A stretch of DNA of 64,000 nucleotides. Source: an uncultured Clostridia bacterium. GTDB taxonomy: Bacteria > Bacillota > Clostridia > TANB77 > CAG-508. The stretch spans positions 1 through 64,000 of the forward strand of contig CAKOWW010000003.1 of assembly GCA_934129785.1 (NCBI GenBank). Reading direction: 5' to 3'. The translations under genes and the position numbers were made by a program. Within the stretch, counting starts at the first letter, position 1; the number at the start of each line of letters is the position of its first letter. The notes below the pieces were generated by a model. The model did not search any database. It had not been told where the DNA came from and worked only from the letters and a program-made list of their open reading frames with translations. This document shows positions 26,680 to 36,235 of this stretch, one piece after another.

Positions 26680-29079
26680 ATGATTATAATTAAAAGACCA
26701 ATTTTAGTTATAGTCATTGGATATATAATAGGAATTATAATGGGGCTATACAAAAATATAAGTATAGTCCCTTTGTATATTTTTTTGGCTATAATATATT
26801 TTATATATAAAAAAATAAATTTATCAAAAAACAAAAAATTAAAATTCAAATTATTAAGTTTCAAAAGATATTTTAGATATATCAAATTAGTAATAAGTAA
26901 AAATGTGCTTGTTACAATAATAATATCATCAATTATTTCTAATACAATCATTATAATTCAAAATAAAAGATACGAAAATAAATATAAAGATGGAGACCAA
27001 ATATTTGGGAAAGCTGTTGTTATAAGTAATATGCAGGAAAAAGAATATAGCAATATGTACAAAATAAAACTTCTAAAAAATGGTGATAAATTTTATTTGA
27101 AATTGAATAAAAAGCAAAGCAAACTACAATATGGAGATGAAATAGAGCTAAAAGGAGAATTTATAGAACCACAAACAGCTAGAAATAAAGGAGGTTTTAA
27201 TTATAAACAATATTTGAAAACATTGAAAATATATGGAACTATAAATGTGGAAAAAGTAGCCATTCTAGGAAAAAATAGAATTAATCCAATATTAAAATTT
27301 TCAAATGATATTCATATAAAAATAGAAGAAAAAATAGAAAAATATTTAGATGAAAAACAAGCAGGAATTTTGAAAGGAATTTTATTAGGAGATTCAAAAA
27401 AAGTAGAAGAAGAAATACAAGAAAACTTCAGAATAAGTAATATTTCACATGTTTTAGCAGTATCAGGTATGCATGTAAATTATATAATTTTAGGGATAGG
27501 TTGTTTATTAAAACCATTATTTGGGAAAAGAAGAACAAGGAAAATAACAATAATATTCTTAGTGTTTTATATGTTTATAACAGGCTTTTCAGCTTCAATT
27601 GTAAGAGCAGGAGTAATGGGAATTATTATAATTTTAGGAAAGCTAATACATAGAAAAGAAGACACATGGACATCAATTTCAATTTCTTTATTAATTTTGT
27701 TAATAAACAATCCGTTTTCAATATTAAATATTAGTTTACAACTATCTTTTGCAGGAACAATGGGATTAGTGTTATTTAATAAAAAAATTCCTGGAATATT
27801 TTCAATAACACTATGTGCACAAATAATGATATTTCCTATAATGATATATCATTTTAATATATTTGGAACATATTTTTTAATAACTAATTTATTAGCTGGA
27901 ATAATAATTGGACCAATAATAATAATTGGAATTTTAGGAATTTTTAGTTCGATTTTTAGTTTAACAATAGCTAAAATGATATTTTTTATTGAAAAGATAT
28001 CAGTAGAAATCTTAATTTTAATATCTAAATTTTCAGAATTTTCAATGGCAAAAATTTATTTGCCAACACCCAGAATATGGCAAATAATTATATATTATAT
28101 TATCGTATTTTTTATAAAATCAATATATGAAGTTTATTCGGAAAAAAAGCCAAATGCAACTTTTATAAGAGTAAAAAATTTGCTAGCTTTGGCAAAATAT
28201 AAATTTAGAAAAAATAAAAGAAAAAACATAAAGAAAATAATGAGTATATTAATGATTTTAGTAGTTACATTTACAATAATAAAAAAACAATATAATATAC
28301 TAAATATAAATTTTGTAGATGTTGGACAAGGAGATTCATGTTTTATTGTAACACCTAAAAATAAAACAATTTTAGTAGATGGAGGAGGAAGCCAATCTAA
28401 AGAATTTGATGTTGGGAAAAGTATATTATTACCATATATATTGAATAAAGGCTACACACAGATAGATTATATTGTAATTAGCCATTTTGATTATGACCAT
28501 GTTGGTGGAATTTTATACATTATGCAAGAAATAAAAGTGAAAAATATAATTATAGGAAAACAATTTGAAAATAGCCAAAACTATGAAAAGTTTGTAAATA
28601 TAGTACAACAAAAAGATATAAAAGTTAGAATTGTAGAAGCAGGGGAAAATATAAAAATTGAGAAAGATTTAAATTTTAATGTAATATGGCCAAATTCTAA
28701 AAACGAAATTTCTGATAATTCAATTAATAATAACTCTTTAGTATTTAAAATGATGTATAAGAAATTTTCGATGCTGTTTACAGGTGATATTGAAGAAATA
28801 GCTGAAAAGAAAATACTGCAAACTTGTAATGTTAAAAATTTAGAATCATTGGTTTTGAAAGTACCACATCATGGTTCTAAAACTTCTTCTAGTCAGGGAT
28901 TTTTAGACGCAGTAAGACCTAAAATTGCGTTAATAGGTGTAGGAAAAAATAACAAATTTGGTCATCCTTCAGATATTACTTTAGAAAAGTTTAAAATGTA
29001 TGATATAAAAGTGTATAGAACAGACCAAAAAGGAGAAATTACCTTAAAAACAGATGGAAATAAAATAAAGATTTACTAA
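26680..29079 (+). CDS. comEC: DNA uptake channel ComEC/Rec2
   Basis: Polytopic membrane protein that moves single-stranded DNA into the cell in natural competence. The 799-aa protein has N-terminal TMs and an OB-like domain (about 95-180), the competence channel domain (about 215-480; HVLAVSGMHVNYIILGIG, GFSASIVRAGVMG) and a C-terminal metallo-beta-lactamase domain (about 540-799; DVGQGDSCFIV, ISHFDYDHVGG, PHHGSKTSSS). All MBL metal ligands appear present. The Shine-Dalgarno AGAAAGG abuts the ATG, so the true start may be a few codons further in. With the pilin-like proteins in this window it hints at a competence or type IV pilus system. Confidence 0.9.
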   Translation: MIIIKRPILVIVIGYIIGIIMGLYKNISIVPLYIFLAIIYFIYKKINLSKNKKLKFKLLSFKRYFRYIKLVISKNVLVTIIISSIISNTIIIIQNKRYENKYKDGDQIFGKAVVISNMQEKEYSNMYKIKLLKNGDKFYLKLNKKQSKLQYGDEIELKGEFIEPQTARNKGGFNYKQYLKTLKIYGTINVEKVAILGKNRINPILKFSNDIHIKIEEKIEKYLDEKQAGILKGILLGDSKKVEEEIQENFRISNISHVLAVSGMHVNYIILGIGCLLKPLFGKRRTRKITIIFLVFYMFITGFSASIVRAGVMGIIIILGKLIHRKEDTWTSISISLLILLINNPFSILNISLQLSFAGTMGLVLFNKKIPGIFSITLCAQIMIFPIMIYHFNIFGTYFLITNLLAGIIIGPIIIIGILGIFSSIFSLTIAKMIFFIEKISVEILILISKFSEFSMAKIYLPTPRIWQIIIYYIIVFFIKSIYEVYSEKKPNATFIRVKNLLALAKYKFRKNKRKNIKKIMSILMILVVTFTIIKKQYNILNINFVDVGQGDSCFIVTPKNKTILVDGGGSQSKEFDVGKSILLPYILNKGYTQIDYIVISHFDYDHVGGILYIMQEIKVKNIIIGKQFENSQNYEKFVNIVQQKDIKVRIVEAGENIKIEKDLNFNVIWPNSKNEISDNSINNNSLVFKMMYKKFSMLFTGDIEEIAEKKILQTCNVKNLESLVLKVPHHGSKTSSSQGFLDAVRPKIALIGVGKNNKFGHPSDITLEKFKMYDIKVYRTDQKGEITLKTDGNKIKIY

Positions 29080-29149
29080 TAATTGTATAAATTTGAAAAA
29101 TAAGCAAATACTATTAGAAAAGACATAAGTACAAAAAAGGAGAAAAGTG

Positions 29150-29761
29150 ATGAATAAGGTAATAATATCAATGATTTCTACTGTTGCAATAATCTTAGCA
29201 ATAACGCTAGGGTTTGCATTTGGAAAATTTGGACAAAAAGAAGAAAAGGCAATACAACAAGAAGAAATAGCAAAAAACAACGAAATAATTGAAGATGAAT
29301 GCACAGAAGAATATACGCAAATGGAAAATGAAAACTTACAAACAGCCTCTACTGAAGTTGAGGAAAAAATAGCGCCAAATGCAGAAATAATATTTAAAAC
29401 AACATACGAAAAATGTGGACATACAATAAGCAAATATGACAAGGTTTCAAATGATTTAGTTAACATGACCAAGGAAGAATTGGCAAGTAAATATGAAAGT
29501 TGGAATATCGAAAAATTTTCTGATACACAAATTATATTAACAAAAACAGATGAAGAAGAATGTGGTGAACATTATATGGTAAGAGAAAAAAATGGCAAAC
29601 TGGTTGTTTTTCGAATACAAGAAAATGGTGTAGAAACAGAATATGAGACAACAGAAATTTCACTTGAATATATTCCACAAACTGATTCGATTAGTATAAA
29701 GAATGGAGTTAGAATTAATGGAAATGAAGAATTAAATCAGTATTTAGAGAATTTTGAATAA
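29150..29761 (+). CDS. BofC C-terminal-domain-like protein
   Basis: Protein of 203 aa with an N-terminal membrane anchor (about 5-25), an acidic linker, and a C-terminal domain with NMTKEELASKYESWNIEKFSDTQIIL and HYMVREKNGKLVVFRIQENG. This layout matches clostridial proteins annotated as 'BofC C-terminal domain-containing'. BofC in Bacillus tempers forespore-to-mother-cell signalling to sigma-K. A true BofC role here is inference. ATG 29150 has AAAAAGGAG upstream. Confidence 0.65.
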   Translation: MNKVIISMISTVAIILAITLGFAFGKFGQKEEKAIQQEEIAKNNEIIEDECTEEYTQMENENLQTASTEVEEKIAPNAEIIFKTTYEKCGHTISKYDKVSNDLVNMTKEELASKYESWNIEKFSDTQIILTKTDEEECGEHYMVREKNGKLVVFRIQENGVETEYETTEISLEYIPQTDSISIKNGVRINGNEELNQYLENFE

Positions 29762-29771
29762 AAGCTAAATT

Positions 29772-29816
29772 AAAAATGAGACTTAAGTTATTATTATAAA
29801 CTTAAACCTCATTTTT
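29772..29816. terminator. Bidirectional terminator
   Basis: AAAAATGAG and CTCATTTTT close a hairpin with an inner AAGTT/AACTT stem, between convergent genes. Confidence 0.7.
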
Positions 29817-29820
29817 ATGT

Positions 29821-30411
29821 TTATTTTTTCTTTTCTTTTTTATCAACAGTAACTTCTTTTTTCAAATCTTGTTTATCAATAAATCCTTTTTGATATAAAT
29901 CTTTAACATACATTACTAATGCAAATACAGTAGTAACAATTGCTAAACAATAAAGTCCAAAATCTAAATTAGTCCAAATTTCAGGAAGTTCAAATTGTTT
30001 TACAAGTAAGGAAGCAACAATTGCTATGTAAAATAAAACTGTTGCAAGTTTTCCATACCATCTACTATAAACAACAACATCTTTTCCATAAAGGAAAGAA
30101 GCACCAACTATCATTATAAACTCCTTAAAAAGGACAATTGCTAATATCCAAATAGGTATAATGTCGGTAATTACAAGAGATGTAAGTGTTGCAATTTGAG
30201 TTAATTTATCTGCTAATGGATCCATTAATTTTCCGAAATTAGAAATCAGGTTGAATTTTCTTGCAATAAATCCATCAGCTATATCTGTTAAACCAGAAAG
30301 GGTAAATACTATAAAAGCAATTATATATTGTCCAGTAAATATATAAAATAAAATTACTGGAATTAATAAAATTCTTATTATTGTTAGTATATTTGGTATA
30401 TGTTTAAACAT
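29821..30411 (-). CDS. pgsA: CDP-diacylglycerol-glycerol-3-phosphate phosphatidyltransferase
   Basis: Membrane enzyme making phosphatidylglycerol phosphate. The CDP-alcohol phosphatidyltransferase motif is complete: DIADGFIAR...GKLMDPLADK (residues about 42-70), with the four Asp residues that bind the metal and CDP. There are about five membrane helices and a Lys-rich tail in 196 aa. It sits 9 bases downstream of the clpE-like gene on the same strand, an unusual pairing. Confidence 0.92.
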   Translation of the reverse strand: MFKHIPNILTIIRILLIPVILFYIFTGQYIIAFIVFTLSGLTDIADGFIARKFNLISNFGKLMDPLADKLTQIATLTSLVITDIIPIWILAIVLFKEFIMIVGASFLYGKDVVVYSRWYGKLATVLFYIAIVASLLVKQFELPEIWTNLDFGLYCLAIVTTVFALVMYVKDLYQKGFIDKQDLKKEVTVDKKEKKK

Positions 30412-30420
30412 TTTTTTCTC

Positions 30421-32769
30421 CTATTTTACTTCAAATTTTAATTTATCATTTTCAAAATCTACTGCTACTGTTTGACCATCTAAAAGTTCACCTTTTAATA
30501 TCATTTCAGATAATTCATCTTCTACATATCTTTGAATAGCCCTTCTTAGAGGTCTAGCTCCAAATTTTATATCAGTACCTTTTTCTAATATATAATCTTT
30601 AGCACTTTTTGTTATAGTCATTTTAATATCTTTATCATTAAGAGCTTTTTTTGTATCTTTTAACATTAAATCCACAATCTGTAACAATTGTTCTTTTGTT
30701 AAAGCATCAAAACTTATAATTTCATCAATTCTATTTAAGAATTCTGGTCTAAATACATCTTTTAAAGAATCAATTAATTTACCTTTGTCTACAGTTTGTT
30801 TACCAAAACCAATTGAGTTTGTATTAGTGTTTGAACCAGCGTTTGAAGTCATTATTATAATTGTATTTGAAAAACTTACAGTATTTCCTTGACTATCTGT
30901 TAATTTTCCATCATCTAGTACTTGTAGTAAAATATTAAAAACATCTGGATGAGCTTTTTCAATTTCGTCTAATAGAATTATAGAATATGGTTTTCTTTTT
31001 ACTTTATCAGTTAATTGACCAGCATCATCATATCCAACATATCCTGGGGGAGCACCAATTAATTTTGAAGTTGAATGACTTTCCATATATTCAGACATAT
31101 CAATTCTAATTATATTATCTTCACTTCCAAACATTTCATAAGCTAAGCTTTTAGCAAGTTCTGTTTTACCTACACCAGTTGGACCTACAAATATAAATGA
31201 AGGTGGTCTTTTTGTACTTTTTAATCCTGCTCTATTTCTTCTTATAGCTCTTGCTACACAATTAACAGCTTCATCTTGACCAATAATTCTTTTATGAAGA
31301 TTTGTTTCTAAATTTAATAGTTTTTGAGTTTCAGCTTCAGTAATTTTTTTAACTGGAATTTTAGTCCAACTTTCTATTACATTAGCAATATCTTGAATTG
31401 TTAATTGTTTAGGTTTCATTTTTTTGCTTAAAGTATCAATTTCTTCTATTAATTGACATTCGCGAGTTTTTAAATCTGCAGCTTTTTGATAATCTTCAGT
31501 AGAATCTGCTGCTATAACTTCTTCTTTTTCAGATTGAACTTTACTTAGTTCTTGTTTTAACATCTCTAATTTATATAGGCTTTTATTTTCTAAGTTAATT
31601 CTAGAACAAGCTTCATCTAGTATGTCTATTGCTTTATCAGGTAAAAATCTATCATGAATATATTTTTCTGACATAATAACAGCTTGACGAATAACATCTG
31701 AAGATATTTTGACTTTGTGATAATCTTCATAATATTTTTTAATTCCTTCCAAAATGCCTATAGAATCATCAATATTTGGTTCTTCTACAAGAACTTGTTG
31801 AAATCTTCTTTCTAATGCTGAATCTTTTTCAATATATTTTCTATATTCTTTTAAAGTTGTAGTTCCAATTAATTGAATTTCTCCATTAGATAGAGCTGGT
31901 TTTAAGATGTTAGCTGCATTCATAGAATGTTCTCCATCTCCAGCACCTATAATGTTGTGAATTTCGTCAATAACTAAAATGATATTTCCATATTGCTTAC
32001 ATTCATCAATAATGCCTTTCATTCTAGATTCAAATTGACCTCTAAATTGTGTACCAGCGATTACAGATGTCATATCTAGTAAATAAACTTCTTTATTTAA
32101 AAGTTTTGCAGGTACATTTTGATTAGCAATTCTAATTGCTAATCCTTGTGCAATAGCTGTTTTACCAACACCAGGTTCACCAATAAGGCAAGGATTATTT
32201 TTTGAACGTCTATTTAATATTTGTACAATTCTTTGGATTTCTTTTTCTCTACCTATAACTAAATCAAGTTCATTATTTTTTGCTTTATTTGTTAAGTTAG
32301 TTCCATAAGTATCTAAGAATTTCTTTTTCTTATTTTGGTTTTTCTTTTTTTCTACTTTTACTCTTTTTCTACTATTGCCAGGTTCTTCTTGTTCATCATT
32401 ATCTTTATTCTTCATCATGCTTGAAAAAATTGAACCTAAAGGAATAGCTGCTCCAGAAATTTTTGGACCATTTTCAGGGTCATCTTCATTATTTTGCTCA
32501 AAAGTTATAGCGCCTTCTATGTTTTCTATATCTTCTAAGTTAATATTTTCAGCTAAATCTTTAAAAATATTTTCAAATTGTTGTGTCATATCATTAATAT
32601 TTAATTTGTCTTTAGAAAGAATTTCATTTTGATTTGTTATAACTTCAAGAGGATTTATACCTTTTTTCTTGGCACAGTCATAACAATAACCTTCTAAAGT
32701 CTCTTTTCCATTTTCTATTTTTTTATAAAAAACCACTGCTGGTTTATCATTACATTCTGAACATAACAT
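30421..32769 (-). CDS. ClpE-like ATP-dependent protease ATPase subunit with N-terminal zinc finger
   Basis: Hsp100/Clp unfoldase that feeds substrates to ClpP. The N-terminus has a four-Cys zinc finger (MLCSEC...CYDC), as in ClpE, then a low-complexity acidic/basic linker (about 70-155). Two AAA+ modules follow: Walker A GEPGVGKTA and Walker B ILVIDEIHN; then a UVR-like coiled coil (about 410-450), the second Walker A GPTGVGKTE and Walker B ILLDEIEKAHPD, and the C-terminal D2-small domain. I chose ATG 32769 because family members begin M-x-C directly and GAGG lies 12 bases upstream; ATG 32787 would add six residues. Length 782 aa. Confidence 0.88.
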   Translation of the reverse strand: MLCSECNDKPAVVFYKKIENGKETLEGYCYDCAKKKGINPLEVITNQNEILSKDKLNINDMTQQFENIFKDLAENINLEDIENIEGAITFEQNNEDDPENGPKISGAAIPLGSIFSSMMKNKDNDEQEEPGNSRKRVKVEKKKNQNKKKKFLDTYGTNLTNKAKNNELDLVIGREKEIQRIVQILNRRSKNNPCLIGEPGVGKTAIAQGLAIRIANQNVPAKLLNKEVYLLDMTSVIAGTQFRGQFESRMKGIIDECKQYGNIILVIDEIHNIIGAGDGEHSMNAANILKPALSNGEIQLIGTTTLKEYRKYIEKDSALERRFQQVLVEEPNIDDSIGILEGIKKYYEDYHKVKISSDVIRQAVIMSEKYIHDRFLPDKAIDILDEACSRINLENKSLYKLEMLKQELSKVQSEKEEVIAADSTEDYQKAADLKTRECQLIEEIDTLSKKMKPKQLTIQDIANVIESWTKIPVKKITEAETQKLLNLETNLHKRIIGQDEAVNCVARAIRRNRAGLKSTKRPPSFIFVGPTGVGKTELAKSLAYEMFGSEDNIIRIDMSEYMESHSTSKLIGAPPGYVGYDDAGQLTDKVKRKPYSIILLDEIEKAHPDVFNILLQVLDDGKLTDSQGNTVSFSNTIIIMTSNAGSNTNTNSIGFGKQTVDKGKLIDSLKDVFRPEFLNRIDEIISFDALTKEQLLQIVDLMLKDTKKALNDKDIKMTITKSAKDYILEKGTDIKFGARPLRRAIQRYVEDELSEMILKGELLDGQTVAVDFENDKLKFEVK

Positions 32770-32907
32770 GTGTTTTAAATTCCTCATTTCTATAAAAATT
32801 AATATATATTATAATAACGCAAAAAAGGGGAATAGTCAATATTTTAATACTATTTTAAGATACTTAAAGTTACTGGTTAATGTATTATTATTAATAAAAA
32901 GAAATCC

Positions 32908-32982
32908 TTGATATATAAGTCTTTCATTACATTCATCGGCTTATTATAAAATTTAAGAAATTCTATGCAGTTTTGTCATAAA
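32908..32982. repeat. Partial copy of the 9531-9706 palindromic repeat
   Basis: This segment matches the left half of the palindrome at 9531-9706 through the blocks ATATAAG-CTTTTCATTA, CGG-TTATTA and TTAAGAAATTCTA, but lacks the right arm. It lies in the gap between the clpE-like gene and the DUF3298 gene. Confidence 0.55.
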
Positions 32983-33067
32983 ATCAACTTTAAAAATTTT
33001 ATTGCTAAAAACAAATAAAAATGTTATAATCAAAAAGTAAACAAATGTAAAAAAACGAGGGAAGAAA

Positions 33068-33931
33068 ATGAATTTAACGTTACCAAAAGAAACAGAAATA
33101 GGAAAAAAACAAATTATAATATATATAAGTATTATCTTAATATGCATTATATCTATAGTTATAGCATTTTATGTGCAATTTTATGCAAGAATAGATATCG
33201 CATCATTAGTAGGTTTAAAAGAAAAAAAAGAATTTGGACAAAAAACAGAAGAGGAAATAGAAACATTAAAATCAAATTTTAACACTATATTTATAAATAA
33301 TATAGAAAATGATAATGATGAAAACAACGGAAAAAAAGAGCAACAAGATAGAAAAATTGTATATACAAAATATGAGAAGAAAGAAAGCAAAATTAATAGT
33401 TATGATTTAGAGGTTCATATACCATACATAAATATTGATAATGAAGTTGTAAAAAAATATAATCAAAAAATAGAAGAAATATTTGCTAATAAAGCAAGAA
33501 ATATCCTAGGCAGTGAAAATAAAAATATAATTTATAATGTTGAATATGTGGCAAATATATATGACGGCATATTATCTGTTATGGTTAAATCAAATTTAAA
33601 AGAAGGTTCAAATGCACAAAAAGTAGTGGTGCAAACTTATAATTATGATTTAAGAAATAATAAGGAAATAACAATAGATGAGATGTTAAAAATTAAAGGA
33701 ATGGATAAGCAACTTGTTCAAAATAAAATTAATGATGAAATTTCGGAAGAAGAAAAAAAGGTAGAAGATTTGAAAAATCTTGGATATAATATTTATACTA
33801 GAGATACTTCAAGTGATATGTATGATTTAGAAAATGCTTCAGAATTTTATGTTACAGAAGATACATTGTATATTATATATGCATATGGAAATCAAACTTC
33901 AACTAGTGAAATGGATTTAGTAATTTTATAA
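33068..33931 (+). CDS. Membrane-anchored DUF4163/DUF3298-type protein
   Basis: The 287-aa protein has one membrane helix (about 17-38) and an extracytoplasmic part. The region from residue about 108 (YTKYEKKESKINSYDLEVHIPYINIDNEVVKKYNQKIEEIF) and the C-terminal part (LRNNKEITIDEML...YVTEDTLYIIYAYG) resemble the paired DUF4163 and DUF3298 domains of RsiV-like lysozyme-binding anti-sigma factors and related secreted proteins. There is no cytoplasmic anti-sigma domain and no neighbouring ECF sigma gene, so an RsiV role is not supported. ATG follows ACGAGGGAAG. An unidentified structured RNA follows. Confidence 0.65.
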   Translation: MNLTLPKETEIGKKQIIIYISIILICIISIVIAFYVQFYARIDIASLVGLKEKKEFGQKTEEEIETLKSNFNTIFINNIENDNDENNGKKEQQDRKIVYTKYEKKESKINSYDLEVHIPYINIDNEVVKKYNQKIEEIFANKARNILGSENKNIIYNVEYVANIYDGILSVMVKSNLKEGSNAQKVVVQTYNYDLRNNKEITIDEMLKIKGMDKQLVQNKINDEISEEEKKVEDLKNLGYNIYTRDTSSDMYDLENASEFYVTEDTLYIIYAYGNQTSTSEMDLVIL

Positions 33932-33945
33932 TATTTGGTATTAAA

Positions 33946-34061
33946 CTTTAATATATATTTTTACGCAGTGACAATTCGGGGGGACCGACAAATTATGGGC
34001 TGTTATGAAATTACAGCCCATTATGCAGTTGGGAGTCACAAGTAAAAACTATATATTAAAG
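33946..34061 (+). ncRNA. Structured RNA element, copy 1 (family not identified)
   Basis: A 12-bp outer stem (33946-33957 / 34050-34061) encloses a GTGAC/GTCAC stem (33968-33972 / 34035-34039), a TCGG-GGGGA-CCGA mini-hairpin (33976-33988), and an 8-bp hairpin TGGGCTGT / ACAGCCCA with loop TATGAAATT. A second copy at 63513-63631 keeps the unpaired bases identical while its stems change with compensating bases. Strand is given as plus by the downstream gene order at copy 2; the true strand is not certain. Confidence 0.75.
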
Positions 34062-34131
34062 TTTTCGTGTTTTATAGAAGATTTTTTATAGAATTTAAGT
34101 TTAAATATTAAAATGATTTTATGAATTATGA

Positions 34132-34163
34132 ACAAAAAAAGAAGAGTTTTTATAAAACTCTTC
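34132..34163 (-). terminator. Intrinsic terminator after htrA
   Basis: GAAGAGTTTT pairs with AAACTCTTC. The minus strand then has a seven-base T-run (plus-strand A-run 34134-34140). Confidence 0.75.
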
Positions 34164-34276
34164 TCTTTGAAAATAAAAGGGGATGTTTTTTATTTCAAAT
34201 CAGTACTTTCTACTGACTATGGTTGTATTATACTAACCAATTTTGTCCATTGTGTGAACTAAAAGTGAAAACTTAG

Positions 34277-35542
34277 TTAAGGTTGTTCACCTAAAGTTAA
34301 AGTTAATTCTTTTTCTTGTCCATTTCTATTTACTTTAATTTTCATTTCATCACCAATTTTGTGAGTATTTTTAATTTCATTTAACTCATCCATTGTTGTA
34401 ATTTTTTTACCATCTGCTTCAATAATAACATCGCCAACTTTAACTTCTGCTTTTTCGGCAGCTGAGAAATCTTCTATAGATTTAACATAGATACCTTGAA
34501 CTAAATTGTTAGCTTTGGCTGTTTTTTCATCTAAGTCCATACCAGAAATTCCAATATAAGGTCTTTTAACTTTGCTATATTGAATTAATTGTGAAGTTAT
34601 ATCTGTAGTTGAATTAATTGGAATTGCAAATCCCATACCTTCAATTCCTGTACCAGAAAGTTTTAAAGTGTTAATTCCAATTACTTTACCTTCACTATTT
34701 ACTAATGCACCACCACTGTTACCAGAGTTTATAGCAGCATCTGTTTGGATTAAAGTGAATTTTTTACCATCAGAATCTGTAACTTCTCTATTAACGGCGC
34801 TTATAACACCACAAGTTATACTACTTTGCATTCCTAGAGGGTTACCAACAGCCATAGCAAATTCACCAACTTTTACACTATCAGAATCTGCAAATTCTGC
34901 TTTAGATAAACCTGTTTTCTCAATTTTTATAACAGCTAAGTCTGTTTGTTCATCTTTTCCAATAATTTTTGCTTCATATTCAGTTTTATCATTAAATAAA
35001 GTTACAGTTACCTTTGTTGCTTCAGATACTTCATAGTAAGATTCAGAAGAAGATGATGAAACAATATGATTATTTGTTAAAATATATCCATCTTCACTAA
35101 TTATAATACCAGATCCACTAGCTGTTGCAGTAGAATTTTGAGTTTGTCTACCAAACATTGAGATTAAAGAATTTACATTATATTCAACTTTAATTCCAAC
35201 AATTGAAGGTAAAATCTTATTTGCTGCATATACAGAAGTATCTGAATAATTTGAAAGTGAAGTTTGACTAACATATCCTGTATTTAAATTATTAGAATTT
35301 GTGTTAGAGCCTGAATTATTTGATGTTGAACCTAATAATTTGTTTTTTATAGAAGGCACACCAAAACAAGTTCCAACTACTACAGTGCAACCAAGTACGC
35401 CACTTACAAATGGTAGTAAAAATCCATTTGCAAAGCCCATTTTTGCTTTATGTTCAGATTTATAAGCTTTATTTATTGTAGCTTGATTTTGAACAGCTTT
35501 AAAATTTGATTTGTTTTCTTGTTCTTTTTTATTTTCTTCCAT
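34277..35542 (-). CDS. HtrA/DegP-type membrane serine protease with PDZ domain
   Basis: Extracytoplasmic quality-control protease. The 421-aa protein has a cytoplasmic N-tail (1-35), one membrane helix (about 37-60), a Ser/Asn-rich linker, a trypsin-like domain with His in LTNNHIVS, Asp in QTDLAVIKI and Ser in AINSGNSGGALVN, and a C-terminal PDZ domain (about 330-415; GISGMDLDEKTAKANNL...KVGDVIIEADGKKITT). All catalytic residues are present. ATG follows GGGAGG on the minus strand. It has its own terminator and no operon partner. Confidence 0.94.
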   Translation of the reverse strand: MEENKKEQENKSNFKAVQNQATINKAYKSEHKAKMGFANGFLLPFVSGVLGCTVVVGTCFGVPSIKNKLLGSTSNNSGSNTNSNNLNTGYVSQTSLSNYSDTSVYAANKILPSIVGIKVEYNVNSLISMFGRQTQNSTATASGSGIIISEDGYILTNNHIVSSSSSESYYEVSEATKVTVTLFNDKTEYEAKIIGKDEQTDLAVIKIEKTGLSKAEFADSDSVKVGEFAMAVGNPLGMQSSITCGVISAVNREVTDSDGKKFTLIQTDAAINSGNSGGALVNSEGKVIGINTLKLSGTGIEGMGFAIPINSTTDITSQLIQYSKVKRPYIGISGMDLDEKTAKANNLVQGIYVKSIEDFSAAEKAEVKVGDVIIEADGKKITTMDELNEIKNTHKIGDEMKIKVNRNGQEKELTLTLGEQP

Positions 35543-35718
35543 TTTTAAAACCTCCCAAAGATATTCTTTTAATATAATATCCTAATCTAAAGGTATAATA
35601 CAATACATTTGTGAATATTTTGTGAAAAAAATGTGATACTTAAATTTTTTATTTACTATTGAAAAAGAGAATGGAAAAATATATAATAAACAAGAATAAA
35701 AAGTAAAGGGTGAAATAA

Positions 35719-36216
35719 ATGAAAAAAGAACAAGGAATAACATTAGTTGCTCTATCGGTAACAATAATAGTATTAATAATAATTGCTGGAATATCAGTGT
35801 ATAGTGGAAAAGATGTAATAAAAAATGGAAAATTAGAAGAATTAAGAACCAATATGTTATTAGTTCAGGTAAAAGCAAGAGAAACGGTAGAACAAGCAAA
35901 TTTTAAAATGGGACCAAACCCAGATGCAACAAAAAAAGCAGAAGTAAGAAAAGAAGTATACGAAACAGGTGCAAAACTAGAGAAAATATCAGATTCAGGA
36001 ATAACAGCACCATCAGGAGCAAATAGTGAAAATTGTTATGTAGTAACAGCAGAAGCATTAAAAAATTGGGGACTAAACAAAATAGAACTATCAGAAGGAG
36101 AATATTACATAATAGAATTTGATGACATAAATGCAAAAGTAGAAATATATAATACTTTAGGATATAGTAACAATGGAACAATGGTATATTCATTAACTCA
36201 AATAGATAATATATAA
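35719..36216 (+). CDS. Prepilin-type N-terminal domain protein, 165 aa
   Basis: The N-terminus (KKEQG followed by ITLVALSVTIIVLIIIAGISVYSG) has the short basic leader, a Gly just before the hydrophobic helix, and a 20-residue hydrophobic stretch of type IV pilins and pseudopilins. The Glu at +5 is replaced by Ala, as in a large clostridial subset. The rest is a soluble domain with no family I recognise. ATG follows AAAGGGTGAA. rnhB begins 19 bases downstream. A second protein with nearly the same N-terminus is encoded at 53729. Confidence 0.7.
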   Translation: MKKEQGITLVALSVTIIVLIIIAGISVYSGKDVIKNGKLEELRTNMLLVQVKARETVEQANFKMGPNPDATKKAEVRKEVYETGAKLEKISDSGITAPSGANSENCYVVTAEALKNWGLNKIELSEGEYYIIEFDDINAKVEIYNTLGYSNNGTMVYSLTQIDNI

Positions 36217-36235
36217 AACAAAGGAAGCAGTAAAA

